Positions 1-8,184 are shown, counted from the stretch's first letter. The stretch: DNA of 21,235 bases from an uncultured Paludibacter sp. (GCA_937897985.1 CALCBD010000027.1:1-21235); one strand, 5' to 3'. Translations and numbers: made by a program. Notes: generated by a model from the letters alone, not told the origin.

Positions 1-31
1 CCGATTACTTTATTGTAGTCGGGGATTTTTT
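1..31 (+). terminator. Rho-independent terminator of an upstream + strand gene
   Basis: An 8-bp stem (CCGATTAC at 1-8 with GTAGTCGG at 15-22, one T-G wobble) and a 6-nt loop are followed by a T run at 26-31. The T run on the + strand side suggests it ends a + strand gene lying left of the window. It sits just beyond the stop of the minus-strand DUF456 gene, so that gene and the unseen one converge. Confidence 0.6.
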
Positions 32-50
32 GTTCAAACCATTCTTTTCG

Positions 51-524
51 CTAAAACAGGGCTTCAAAATAGTAGTAAATAAGAAATCCTGCCACAATAA
101 GTTTTGAAATTGTTCCTGCCATAACGCCGATAAATGAACCAAATGTTGCTTTGAGTGCCCGGATTCCGTTTCCGGTAATGATGTATTCGGCAATCAGTGT
201 ACCGAGTAGCGGACCTGTGATAATTCCCCAGGGACCTATGAAAAAACCTGCAAAAAGTCCGATTGTACTGCCAATAAGGGCTTTTCTTGAACTGCCGAAT
301 TTTCTTGTGGCAATCAGAGGCAATATATAATCAAGTATTTGTACTACAAAAACAATAACGGCCCAGAATACCAAAAAATTTGTTGAAAACTGAACTTTGT
401 CTGTGAAATGAAGCAAAAGAATTCCGGCGTAACTTAACGGGATTCCCGGCAGTAATGGTAAAATTGAACCCAACATGCCGGTTATTAAAAGCAAACCGGC
501 TAAAACTATCAGAAGTGTATCCAT
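51..524 (-). CDS. DUF456 family integral membrane protein
   Basis: A small, very hydrophobic protein of about 157 residues with Gly/Pro-rich membrane segments. The first two are near residues 4-40 and 48-75. A glycine-rich stretch follows around residues 82-115, with a phase of G and P residues (motifs like FFIGPWG and GPLLG), and a last segment ends the protein. This pattern is typical of the DUF456 family, whose function is unknown. Reading can be extended to a TTG at 545, but the ATG at 524 opens directly onto the first membrane helix and fits family members better, so I chose it. The next gene on this strand (DUF6051 protein) ends at 651, so the two could share a transcript, but I see no shared function. 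I saw no TAnnTTTG promoter directly upstream. Confidence 0.8.
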   Translation of the reverse strand: MDTLLIVLAGLLLITGMLGSILPLLPGIPLSYAGILLLHFTDKVQFSTNFLVFWAVIVFVVQILDYILPLIATRKFGSSRKALIGSTIGLFAGFFIGPWGIITGPLLGTLIAEYIITGNGIRALKATFGSFIGVMAGTISKLIVAGFLIYYYFEALF

Positions 525-650
525 CAATTCCCTTTTTTTGTTCAATGATTATAAATATAACCACCGGACAAAAAACAAGTTCATTCGATTTTCATGTTTT
601 AAACTATTTTTTAAAATCCGTTTGCCGGTTTTTAAGAATATTTCTAACGT

Positions 651-1766
651 TTAATTCAGAAATTCGGCAGCTTTTGAAAAGACATTTAAAAATGATTCAT
701 TCACTTTTGTGCTGTCAGTACCAGCATTAACCGGAAACGGATTTTCATGACAATAGTTATAGTCAAAATCAGTATTGATTATTCTTTTATGTGTCAACTT
801 GTTTCCTAATGCTTCTTCAATTCCCTTGTACGGAATCACAATATCCCGTACCAAAGATATTCCTGCCAGCCGGTTTTCCATGTTTTCGAAGAATCGACGG
901 CGTTGGATTATGTTCCTTTCAGGAGCTATCATGGCATTAAAAGATTTTACAATATCATCATTTTGTGCTTCTTTTTTGACTGAGAAATCGTGAAGATAAT
1001 AATTTAACAGACTGTCAAAGGCGGTTTTGTCCATAATTGTGCGTGACTGTCCGAACATTGAACTGAAAATCCCTCCACCGCAGAACATAAATAATTTTGA
1101 ATTTTCGAACAGATTATCCGGATTTGAAAGAAACATTATTTGTGAAAGAAATGCCCCGATAGAATATGCAAATACGTCTAATTGTGTCTGTTTCCCGAAT
1201 AATGGATGGTATCCGTTTTTTATTTCTGTAACAAGGTTTGTTATATCAATCAGACTTTGCCTGCCGGAACTGTAAAACCGATATGGATTTTGACTGATAC
1301 GTTCGCTCAATGCCACATTTGCCAGACTAACAGATCTGTCATTTGTGAATTTATTTCTTCTTAAATTATAAATCCCGGATAAATATCGCGGATTAGACCA
1401 CATTGATGGTGAACGGTTGATGTGATATGCTATGGGGAACAGAATCACCACTTTATTTGTTAAACCACATAAATACTCCGCCCAGGTTAAATACTTGTTC
1501 CAGTTTCGTTCGTTGAGCCCATGTAATAGTAAAAGAGCTTTACCCGGATTGGTAATATGATCCGGAACAAAAACAGGGTAAATAAATTCCTGATTTTCAG
1601 ATACTCCATCGCTGAATATTTCGTCTGAACCATTTATTTTGTTAAAGTTGAATACTTTACTTTTAAACGGATAAAACTGAATGTGACAATTACTTTCAGG
1701 TAATTTTGTGTTTTTCCCCAATTCAAATATCGAATTCAATTCGCTGTAGCGTTTAGTATAATTCAT
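651..1766 (-). CDS. DUF6051 family alpha/beta-hydrolase-like protein
   Basis: A protein of about 371 residues that resembles Bacteroidales proteins labelled DUF6051. An alpha/beta-hydrolase fold is suggested by a hydrophobic strand leading into HGLNERNW (residues 82-89, the oxyanion region), a strand VVILFPIAYH (106-115), and a nucleophile-elbow-like AYSIG with Ser202, where Ala replaces the usual first Gly. A late His in the NYCHENPFP region could complete a triad. There is no signal peptide, so it is probably cytoplasmic. The substrate is unknown. Translation can be extended to a TTG at 1772, but ATG at 1766 (MNYTKRYSEL) is the better start. The gene is divergent from the LytTR regulator at 2049, with about 280 bp between them, so control by that regulator is possible. 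Confidence 0.75.
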   Translation of the reverse strand: MNYTKRYSELNSIFELGKNTKLPESNCHIQFYPFKSKVFNFNKINGSDEIFSDGVSENQEFIYPVFVPDHITNPGKALLLLHGLNERNWNKYLTWAEYLCGLTNKVVILFPIAYHINRSPSMWSNPRYLSGIYNLRRNKFTNDRSVSLANVALSERISQNPYRFYSSGRQSLIDITNLVTEIKNGYHPLFGKQTQLDVFAYSIGAFLSQIMFLSNPDNLFENSKLFMFCGGGIFSSMFGQSRTIMDKTAFDSLLNYYLHDFSVKKEAQNDDIVKSFNAMIAPERNIIQRRRFFENMENRLAGISLVRDIVIPYKGIEEALGNKLTHKRIINTDFDYNYCHENPFPVNAGTDSTKVNESFLNVFSKAAEFLN

Positions 1767-1928
1767 AAACAATACCGGTTTATTCTTTTTTTATCCTTAA
1801 CAGCAGAAATATAATTTACTGCAGGTTTCATTTTGTTTAATGTGTTATTATGTAATCAGTTGCAAAGTAAGATATTTAAATGTTACAGCTAAAAAAACTG
1901 GTAAACTTCATGGCTCAAAGGGAGCTAT

Positions 1929-1967
1929 TTGCCGAATACGGGGTGAATTGCCGAATTCGGGGGTGAA
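1929..1967 (+). repeat. Tandem 19/20-bp direct repeat upstream of the LytTR gene
   Basis: Two directly abutting copies of TTGCCGAATwCGGGG(G)TGAA lie at 1929-1947 and 1948-1967. They differ at one base plus a one-base length change in the G run. They sit about 30 bp upstream of the -33-like TTG of the promoter serving the LytTR regulator, and also between the two divergent genes. A repeat period of about two helical turns places both copies on one DNA face, as expected for an activator operator. LytTR domains are known to bind paired direct repeats about two turns apart. Autoregulation is an inference. Confidence 0.6.
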
Positions 1968-1993
1968 AATTTATATAACAGGTATCAACTTAG

Positions 1994-2024
1994 TTGTCGG
2001 ATTGAATGGAAAAATATACTTTTG
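1994..2024 (+). promoter_or_regulatory. Bacteroidota-type promoter of the LytTR gene
   Basis: A perfect -7 element TACTTTTG (consensus TAnnTTTG) lies at 2017-2024, with a -33-like TTG at 1994-1996 and a 20-bp spacer. Transcription would start near 2030, leaving a leader of about 20 nt before the ATG at 2049. A TTG that could be read as an alternative start (2022) is actually part of this -7 element. Confidence 0.65.
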
Positions 2025-2048
2025 CAATATAGTTTAACTGCATTTAAA

Positions 2049-2909
2049 ATGAACTCAAAGATTCCTGCCTACATTTACGAAAAAAATAATATTATCCGGC
2101 TGATATTATTTACGGCTGTATTTGCTTTGCTGTTCATCAATATTTTTCAACCATTCAATTCGAGAGCATGGTATCCGAATATCACTGATTTTAAGTACTT
2201 TTTTTTCTCAAGTTTAATCATTTTAACAGGAATGCTGGTGGTTGTTATCAGTAGATGGATTATGTTTAAATATACAGTGAAACATGATTTACTTTACTGG
2301 CAATTTGCGTTGTATATCTTATCCGAGATTTTTGCAATGTCCCTGTTTTTTACTCTTTTTGCCAAATTCTTCCCACGGAACGAAATTGAGCCCCGTGGTA
2401 TTATTACAATTTTTGAAGAGTCGGCCAGAAATACTGCGTGGGTTTTACTTTTACCCTATTCAATCTCGTGGTTGTATTTTTCGTGGCGTGAGAAAATCCG
2501 GTTGCTCGAAACAATTTCTAAAAATGTTCCGGAAACTGAAGTGCATAAAAGAAATTTGATAGCATTCCCCGACGAAAAGGGTGAAATTAAAATTTCGATA
2601 ATGCTCGAAAACCTTTTATATGTCGAATCATCGGATAATTATGCAACGATCCACTATCTCAATAAGTCAAAGCTTTCGCACTACCTGATTCGAAATTCAC
2701 TGAAATGGATGGAGGAAAATCTTACAAGGGAAACTCCGTTGGTACGTTGTCACCGTTCTTTTATTGTAAATCTGGACAAAGTGAAAGTATTGCGAAAAAC
2801 CAAAGATGGTATTTTTCTTGAAATGGATGCCATTAATACTCCTGATATTCAGGTATCAAAAACATACTATCAGAGGGTCATGGATAAATTTTCGAAATAT
2901 TCAGTGTAG
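2049..2909 (+). CDS. Membrane-anchored LytTR-domain transcriptional regulator
   Basis: A protein of 286 residues. Four predicted membrane helices (about 15-33, 49-71, 82-107 and 127-146) are followed by a short linker and a C-terminal LytTR DNA-binding domain (about 178-284). The domain shows the family pattern: a strand with YVESSDNYATIHY (191-203), LIRNSLKWMEENL, then VRCHRSFIVNLDKV (232-245). There is no receiver domain and no histidine kinase next to it, so it is a one-component membrane regulator and not a classical response regulator. The ligand or signal is unknown. Its 5' region carries a clear promoter and a tandem repeat that may be its own operator. The patatin gene starts 75 bp downstream on the same strand and could be co-transcribed. 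Confidence 0.88.
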   Translation: MNSKIPAYIYEKNNIIRLILFTAVFALLFINIFQPFNSRAWYPNITDFKYFFFSSLIILTGMLVVVISRWIMFKYTVKHDLLYWQFALYILSEIFAMSLFFTLFAKFFPRNEIEPRGIITIFEESARNTAWVLLLPYSISWLYFSWREKIRLLETISKNVPETEVHKRNLIAFPDEKGEIKISIMLENLLYVESSDNYATIHYLNKSKLSHYLIRNSLKWMEENLTRETPLVRCHRSFIVNLDKVKVLRKTKDGIFLEMDAINTPDIQVSKTYYQRVMDKFSKYSV

Positions 2910-2984
2910 TATATCCGTGCTGATTTTTATTCGGCTGATTTTTTAGGTTTATAAAGTTCAATTTAGTGGTATAAGTTCATTTTT

Positions 2985-3803
2985 ATGGAATTACAAAATT
3001 TATTTAAAGACAAACCCTTTAAAATCGGGATAGCACTAAGTGGTGGAGGCATCAAGGGTCTTTGTCATGCGGGAGTGTTGAAAGCACTCGAAGAGGTGGG
3101 AATTCAGCCTGAAATACTATCCGGTGTGAGTGCCGGAGCTGTTGTAGGTGCATTATATGCCGACGGTTATTCGCCTGACGAGATTGCAAAATTGTTTGAA
3201 GATATCAGTTTTCGCCAAATGACAAAATTCAGGATTCCGGATGGAGGAATTTTCAGGATTGACGCTTTTGAGGATTTTATGTTTAAAAATTTAAGGGCAA
3301 AAACTTTCGAAGAGCTTAAAATACCTCTCCGGATAGTGGCAACCAATCTCGATAAAGGTATCAGCGTTGTTTTTGATAAAGGGAATCTGATTGATTCCGT
3401 TGTTGCCTCCTGTAGCGTACCGGTGTTGTTTACACCAAAAAAAATTAACGGTGTACATTATGTTGACGGAGGTGTTCTGAAAAATTTTCCGGTTTCAACC
3501 ATCCGCGATGAATGCGAAAAAGTCATTGGAATTAACGCCAGTCCGTTGGTAGCCGATGAATATAAATTGTCAGTGATGAATGTAGCATCGCGTACGTATC
3601 ATTTTATGTTCAAAGCCAACATTTTGCATGATAAAGAACTGTGCGATTTGTTGATTGAACCTGTGGATATGGGAAATTACGATACTTTTGATGTAGATAA
3701 GGGACGCGAAATTTATGAACTGGGATATCAAAGCACAAAACAATTACTCAAATCGAAAATGAAAATTATCGATCCGAAGATACAAAAATCAATCAAAAAT
3801 TAA
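2985..3803 (+). CDS. Patatin-like phospholipase (RssA-like)
   Basis: A 272-residue protein with all the patatin hallmarks. These are the glycine-rich oxyanion loop SGGGIKG (residues 19-25), the nucleophile motif GVSAG with Ser49, and the catalytic Asp161 in DGGVLKNFP. Patatins use a Ser-Asp dyad to hydrolyse acyl esters of lipids. The protein lacks a signal peptide and the C-terminal barrel of secreted type V patatins, so it is probably a cytoplasmic or membrane-associated acyl hydrolase of the RssA/YlbK type. ATG at 2985 is the only reasonable start, because the GGG loop follows within 20 residues. It lies between the LytTR regulator and the aminotransferase on the same strand. The true substrate is not deducible. 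Confidence 0.9.
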   Translation: MELQNLFKDKPFKIGIALSGGGIKGLCHAGVLKALEEVGIQPEILSGVSAGAVVGALYADGYSPDEIAKLFEDISFRQMTKFRIPDGGIFRIDAFEDFMFKNLRAKTFEELKIPLRIVATNLDKGISVVFDKGNLIDSVVASCSVPVLFTPKKINGVHYVDGGVLKNFPVSTIRDECEKVIGINASPLVADEYKLSVMNVASRTYHFMFKANILHDKELCDLLIEPVDMGNYDTFDVDKGREIYELGYQSTKQLLKSKMKIIDPKIQKSIKN

Positions 3804-3864
3804 GTATTTCTTAATAAATTAGCAATAATTGAAGCGTTTCTTATTATTTTTACTTTTTTTTGAT

Positions 3865-3872
3865 TACTTTTG
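3865..3872 (+). promoter_or_regulatory. -7 promoter element of the aminotransferase gene
   Basis: TACTTTTG fits TAnnTTTG exactly and lies 38 bp before the start codon. It predicts transcription from about 3879 and a leader of about 30 nt. No clear -33 TTTG is found at the usual distance; that stretch is a T-rich tract. Confidence 0.5.
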
Positions 3873-3909
3873 CAGCAGAATAACAATCAAAAAACACAGT
3901 CAATAAATT

Positions 3910-5103
3910 ATGTATCCAGTATCAGACCGTTTGGCTGCGCTTTCCCCTTCGGAAACGCTTGCCATGTCGCAAAAGAGTAATGAGCTGAAGGCTCAGGGTA
4001 TTGATGTAATTAATCTTAGTGTCGGTGAACCGGACTTTTACACACCCGAACATATTAAGGAAGCTGCAAAATCAGCTGTCGACAACAATTTTTCGTTTTA
4101 TTCACCTGTTCCCGGATATCCGGCATTGCGCAATGCAATATGTACCAAGTTGAAAAATGAAAACGATCTGGATTTTAAACCTGAGCAGATTGTTTGTTCA
4201 AACGGGGCAAAGCAATCGGTATGTAATGTTTTACTGTCAATTATCAGTAAGGGTGATGAAGTAATTATTCCGGCTCCTTACTGGGTTAGTTATCCTGAAA
4301 TGGTGACGCTGGCCGACGGAGTTTCGGTTGTTGTATATGCAGGAATTGAACAGGATTTTAAAATAACACCTGCTCAACTCGAAGCAGCGATTACATCCAA
4401 AACAAAAGCACTTATTCTTTGCTCGCCATCCAATCCGACCGGAAGCGTATACAGTAAAGAGGAGCTCAGTGCACTTGCTGAAGTTTTGGCAAAATATCCG
4501 CAGATTATTATTATATCAGACGAAATTTACGAGCATATCAACTACATTGGAAAACACGAAAGTATTGCACAATTTGAAAGTGTACGTGAAAGAGTGGTGA
4601 TAGTTAACGGTGTATCGAAAGGATATGCCATGACCGGCTGGCGTTTGGGCTGGATAGCTGCCCCTAAATGGATTGCCTCGGCATGTAATACCTTACAGGG
4701 ACAATATACTTCCGGACCCTGTTCGGTAACTCAAAAGGCTGCTGAAGCTGCCTACACCGGCGATCAGAGTTGTGTTGAAACGATGAGGATTGCATTTGAG
4801 CGTCGCAAAAATCTTGTAGTAGCTCTTGCACGTGAAATTCCGGGTCTTAAGGTAAACGATCCGCAGGGTGCGTTCTATATTTTCCCCGATTGCAGTTCGT
4901 TTTATGGTAAAACGTACAACGGAAGAAAAATTGAAAATTCCGGCGATTTAGCCATGTTCCTGCTCGAAACCGGACATGTGGCCTGTGTGGGTGGAGGTGC
5001 TTTTGGGGCTCCCGACTGTATTCGAATGTCGTATGCCACTTCCGACGAAAACCTGGTCAAAGCTTTTGCATGGATGAAAGAAGCTTTAGCTAAATTATCC
5101 TGA
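3910..5103 (+). CDS. aspC: Class I pyridoxal-phosphate aspartate aminotransferase
   Basis: A 397-residue cytoplasmic enzyme of fold type I, close to the aspartate/prephenate aminotransferase (AspB-like, Ib) subgroup. Visible active-site features are SPSNPTG with Asn175, SDEIYEH with Asp204 and Tyr207, the PLP-lysine Lys237 in NGVSKGYAMTGWRLGW with Arg245, and a late Arg in DCIRMSYATS that binds the substrate carboxylate. It should transfer the amino group between aspartate and 2-oxoglutarate. Aspartate also feeds arginine synthesis, but no operon link to the arg genes here is visible. It has its own -7 element and a structured 3' region with a strong terminator. The symbol could equally be aspB; the sequence alone does not decide. 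Confidence 0.9.
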   Translation: MYPVSDRLAALSPSETLAMSQKSNELKAQGIDVINLSVGEPDFYTPEHIKEAAKSAVDNNFSFYSPVPGYPALRNAICTKLKNENDLDFKPEQIVCSNGAKQSVCNVLLSIISKGDEVIIPAPYWVSYPEMVTLADGVSVVVYAGIEQDFKITPAQLEAAITSKTKALILCSPSNPTGSVYSKEELSALAEVLAKYPQIIIISDEIYEHINYIGKHESIAQFESVRERVVIVNGVSKGYAMTGWRLGWIAAPKWIASACNTLQGQYTSGPCSVTQKAAEAAYTGDQSCVETMRIAFERRKNLVVALAREIPGLKVNDPQGAFYIFPDCSSFYGKTYNGRKIENSGDLAMFLLETGHVACVGGGAFGAPDCIRMSYATSDENLVKAFAWMKEALAKLS

Positions 5104-5248
5104 CAGCATATTGTTTTACCGGAAAAAAACGGTAACGAGGTCAGAAACGCTTGGTAACTTGCCACAAAATAATTTCCTTTAAGCGTTGAGTCGAAACAGC
5201 TAAGTCACTTTTGAGGAATAATCGGACAGCAACATACATAAAAAACAG
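5104..5248 (+). other. Structured 3' region of the aminotransferase transcript
   Basis: A non-coding stretch between the aminotransferase stop and its terminator. It contains two further pairings: TTACCG (5116-5121) with CGGTAA (5130-5135), and AACGCTT (5146-5152) with AAGCGTT (5181-5187). Together with the terminator stem this makes a roughly 185-nt structured tail. It could be a 3'UTR or a 3'UTR-derived small RNA. I see no promoter element inside it. Confidence 0.35.
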
Positions 5249-5291
5249 AAAAAGAGAGAAACGTCAAACGAAGATGTTTCTCTCTTTTTTT
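5249..5291 (+). terminator. Strong rho-independent terminator
   Basis: A 14-bp perfect stem pairs 5249-5262 (ending GAGAGAAAC) with 5276-5289 (GTTTCTCTC plus Ts). The loop is 13 nt and is followed by an uninterrupted T run to 5291. The A run at 5249-5253 also gives a T run on the other strand, so the element may act in both directions. It lies 145 nt past the aminotransferase stop. Confidence 0.85.
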
Positions 5292-5767
5292 CTGAGTTTC
5301 GGAGACGGCACTAAAGCCGGTTCTGAAAAAATCATCAACCATTTTTGGCAACATTTCATGTAAATACTTTCAGATATGTTTTGTTAGTTCTAATTCTTAA
5401 TATACAAATTTTGGGTACAGGAGATTTAAAGAATATTTGAATGGTAATTGGTTTTCAACGATTTGATGAATCAGGAATTGATGATTGATCGGGCTGAGGT
5501 GGAAAAGGATTTTTAATTACATGACAAAAAACAGAACGCTGAATGACAAGTATTTATCTGATTGATGCTGATACTAATATTCAAAAAAACTGATTTGATT
5601 CGGATTTAAATCCCGCTATCGGGATATGAGTTTGACTCCATCCTGAAATCAGACCGGTTTGGCGATATTGAAATCAGTTTTTTAAATCCGCCTATTTAGT
5701 GTAAATAAGCGTACAGTTTTCCTGAATTACATTTGTATATGAACTTTTATCGTGGACTAAAAAAGGG
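5292..5767. other. Intergenic region with inverted repeats, no gene seen
   Basis: About 475 bp separate the aminotransferase terminator from the 3' end of mutL. All frames are broken by stops, with no recognisable remnant. It holds a small perfect palindrome ATCCCGctatCGGGAT (5610-5625) nested between the arms of a 13-bp inverted repeat: AAAAAACTGATTT at 5584-5596 and its complement at 5671-5683. A further copy of GAAATCAG occurs at 5645-5652. This could be a worn miniature element or a terminator region for mutL. Confidence 0.4.
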
Positions 5768-7630
5768 TTATTTAAATTTTGCGGTAATTTCTTCCAGACT
5801 CAGAATCGTCATCGTAACTTTTCCATCGGGTGTAAAATTGGGCTGATCGCAGGCAAAAAGCCGGTTAATGAGGTCAGTCATTTCTTCGTTTGTAAGTTTC
5901 CGGCCTGATTTTATGGCAGACGTTACGGCCAGAGTCGAGGCGATTAATTCGCTGATTTCGTTCGCTGAGTCGAGGGCTGTAGTCCTGGCTTTTTCAATCA
6001 GTGTCAGCAATAAATTCAGAATACTATCGGTACCAACCATTGATGGTACACCAGTCACCTGAAATTCATTTTCAGTTTCATTCACAAACTCAAAACCGGC
6101 TGAATTCAAATCCGGAATCATCTGATTAAAATAGAGCAGGTCATCGTGGCTTAATTCGAGAGACTCAGGGAAGAGCAATTGTTGTGTTACGGATTGCCCG
6201 GCCTTTATTTGTTTTATGAAACTTTCATATAAAATCCTTACATGAGCCCTGTGCTGATCAATCATCAGCATTCCTGATTTGACAGATGTAAAAATAAAGC
6301 GGTTTTTTACCTGAAAATTTAACGATTGAGTGTCTTCGTTTTCGGGGATTAAACTGATTTGGTTTTTAGTCAATTCTTCAGGATCAAAGTCAGGAACAGC
6401 AGTTTTTTCAGTAAATTCATCCGGAAAAACTTCTTCCTGACTGATTGGTTTATTTTCAAAATTTCCGTAAAGTTTTTCCCAATCGAGTGCCGGCCGCTTA
6501 TAGGTTCCGGCATTAAACGGATTGTAGTCGGGATTAAAACTTGTTTGAGGTGGTTTGATGTTTTCGATCGAAACTGAACGTGAAGGCATATCTAATGCGC
6601 CTTCCTGATCGAAATCGATAGAAGGGACGATGTTGAACTTACCCAAAGCTTCCTTCACAGTGGCCGAAAGAATCGACCACAAAGCCTGCTCATTTTCAAA
6701 TTTAATTTCGGTTTTTGTCGGATGAATATTGATGTCGATGGTTTGCGGATCGACTTCAAAATAAATGAAGTAGTTCGGGCTTTCGTTATTCTGAATCATG
6801 TTGTTGTAAGCCAGCATGACTGCTTTGTGAAAATATGGATGCCGCATGTACCTGCCATTGACAAAAAAATACTGATTAGGCGACTTTTGTGCGAATTCAG
6901 GTTTACCCACATAACCATGGATACTTACCAGGTTGGTCGACGTTTCGATGGGGAGTAATTGCTGTTGAATGCGTTTCTTCAGATTTTTGCCAAAAACATT
7001 TTCAATCCTGATTTTAATATTCGAGACCGGCAATCTGAAAAGCTCTTCGTCGCCGTCAAAAAAATTAAATTCAACCTCCGGATTAACGAGAGCAATGCGG
7101 TAAAACTCATTGAGTAAATGCGATTTCTCCACATTATCGCTTTTCAGAAATCTGCGGCGGGCAGGAACGTTGAAGAACAGATTTTTCACCAGAAATGAAG
7201 AACCCTTGTCACATTGAATGGTCGTTTGTTTGAAAATCCGGGTTCCGGCGATTTCAACAAAAACACCAAGTTCATCTTCATCTCTCCGCGATTTCATCTC
7301 AACCTGAGCTACCGCAGCAATCGACGCCAAAGCTTCACCTCTGAATCCCATCGTTCGGATAGAAAACAGATCGGCAGCATCTTTGATTTTTGATGTAGCA
7401 TGCCGTTCAAATGCCATTCGGGCATCTGTTTCACTCATCCCTTTCCCATTGTCGATGACCTGAATCAAAGTTCGCCCGGCATCTTTGATGACAATCTGAA
7501 TAACATCAGCACCTGCATCGATGGCGTTTTCGACCAGCTCCTTTAACACTGAAGCAGGACGCTGAATTACTTCGCCTGCTGCAATCTGATTGGCTACCGA
7601 ATCGGGTAAAAGATGAATAATATCGCTCAT
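5768..7630 (-). CDS. mutL: DNA mismatch repair protein MutL
   Basis: A 620-residue protein. The N-terminal GHKL ATPase is complete: ELVENAIDAGAD (31-42), DNGKGM (60-65) and GFRGEAL (95-101). A low-conservation linker (about 340-430) leads to the C-terminal dimerisation domain. MutL couples MutS mismatch recognition to strand removal. The beta-clamp contact motif QxLLxP is present as QQLLFP (483-488). The metal-binding endonuclease motif, usually DQHAxxExxxxE, reads DQHRAHVRILYE (458-469): the first key Glu is Val. The later CxHGRP-like motif reads CDQPNFTPDGK, so nuclease function is doubtful. I believe this wear is common in Bacteroidales MutL. The gene is the last of the minus-strand run that begins at argB, 269 bp from its upstream neighbour. 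Confidence 0.96.
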   Translation of the reverse strand: MSDIIHLLPDSVANQIAAGEVIQRPASVLKELVENAIDAGADVIQIVIKDAGRTLIQVIDNGKGMSETDARMAFERHATSKIKDAADLFSIRTMGFRGEALASIAAVAQVEMKSRRDEDELGVFVEIAGTRIFKQTTIQCDKGSSFLVKNLFFNVPARRRFLKSDNVEKSHLLNEFYRIALVNPEVEFNFFDGDEELFRLPVSNIKIRIENVFGKNLKKRIQQQLLPIETSTNLVSIHGYVGKPEFAQKSPNQYFFVNGRYMRHPYFHKAVMLAYNNMIQNNESPNYFIYFEVDPQTIDINIHPTKTEIKFENEQALWSILSATVKEALGKFNIVPSIDFDQEGALDMPSRSVSIENIKPPQTSFNPDYNPFNAGTYKRPALDWEKLYGNFENKPISQEEVFPDEFTEKTAVPDFDPEELTKNQISLIPENEDTQSLNFQVKNRFIFTSVKSGMLMIDQHRAHVRILYESFIKQIKAGQSVTQQLLFPESLELSHDDLLYFNQMIPDLNSAGFEFVNETENEFQVTGVPSMVGTDSILNLLLTLIEKARTTALDSANEISELIASTLAVTSAIKSGRKLTNEEMTDLINRLFACDQPNFTPDGKVTMTILSLEEITAKFK

Positions 7631-7650
7631 TTAATTTATTTTACTGATTT

Positions 7651-7730
7651 GTATGTATAATACCGGATTGCATTACTTTAACTGAAAAAATCAAAATGTA
7701 ATGCAGTATTAGTAACGCAGTCGTACATAC
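7651..7730. repeat. Imperfect inverted repeat upstream of mutL
   Basis: Three complementary block pairs are nested in order: GTATGTA (7651-7657) with TACATAC (7724-7730), TAATAC (7658-7663) with GTATTA (7706-7711), and GCATTAC (7670-7676) with GTAATGC (7698-7704). The unpaired pieces between blocks are unequal. It lies just upstream of the mutL start codon and would form a hairpin in the mutL leader if transcribed. A chance or decayed mobile palindrome is equally possible. Confidence 0.4.
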
Positions 7731-7740
7731 GGATTAATAA

Positions 7741-7748
7741 CAAAAATA
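7741..7748 (-). promoter_or_regulatory. Possible -7 element for mutL
   Basis: On the minus strand this reads TATTTTTG, a match to TAnnTTTG, 111 bp upstream of the mutL start. No -33 element is found at the normal spacing. If real, the mutL leader would contain the inverted repeat at 7651-7730. Confidence 0.3.
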
Positions 7749-7899
7749 CATGCCGGACTCAGAATATTGATGATCAGGTTAGCTGCAAAATGCAACTGCA
7801 GCTTTGCTTATACGCAAATCAGCAAACAATTTCTTCTGAATTCACTACTCAACCCGCAAAAGATTATTGAATTGACACCGTATTCAGTCCTTCAGTTGA

Positions 7900-8184
7900 C
7901 TATTTTACCAGGAAGTAGGCTAAAGCAAGCAGAATGATCAGGATAATGATCAGCCTGAAATTAGAACCCATTGCCTGTTGTGCCCTGTAGCCTTTTTTGT
8001 TGTTATCCGACATTTCGCGAAATACTCCCCGCCTGATGATGGTCGGGCGATATACGCCGTCCTCTTCACTTTTCTCACGGGCTGCCTGCTTCATTTCACG
8101 TTCTTTCTGAGCTTCCTTTTTGGGATCGTAATAAATGTAGCGGTACTTGTATTCTTTAGGCTTATATAAATTAAAAAATCCCAT
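7900..8184 (-). CDS. Small tail-anchored protein of unknown function
   Basis: A 94-residue protein. The first two thirds are highly charged and basic, starting MGFFNLYKPKEYKYRYIYYDP, with a KKEAQKEREMKQAAREKSEE helix likely around residues 22-41. A single hydrophobic segment (about 75-92, LIIILIILLALAYFLV) ends the protein, so it is probably held in the inner membrane by its C-terminus with the basic part in the cytoplasm. I do not recognise a named family; the IRRG and NKKGYRAQQ stretches might be conserved. It lies 33 bp downstream of the guanylyltransferase gene and upstream of mutL on the same strand, so it is probably co-transcribed with the former. It has no signal peptide and no catalytic motif. 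Confidence 0.75.
   Translation of the reverse strand: MGFFNLYKPKEYKYRYIYYDPKKEAQKEREMKQAAREKSEEDGVYRPTIIRRGVFREMSDNNKKGYRAQQAMGSNFRLIIILIILLALAYFLVK

Noticed and set aside
1840..2037. Short + strand reading frame across the region upstream of the LytTR gene
   Set aside because: It covers the tandem repeat and promoter, has no recognisable protein pattern, and ends at the promoter. It is better explained as regulatory DNA.
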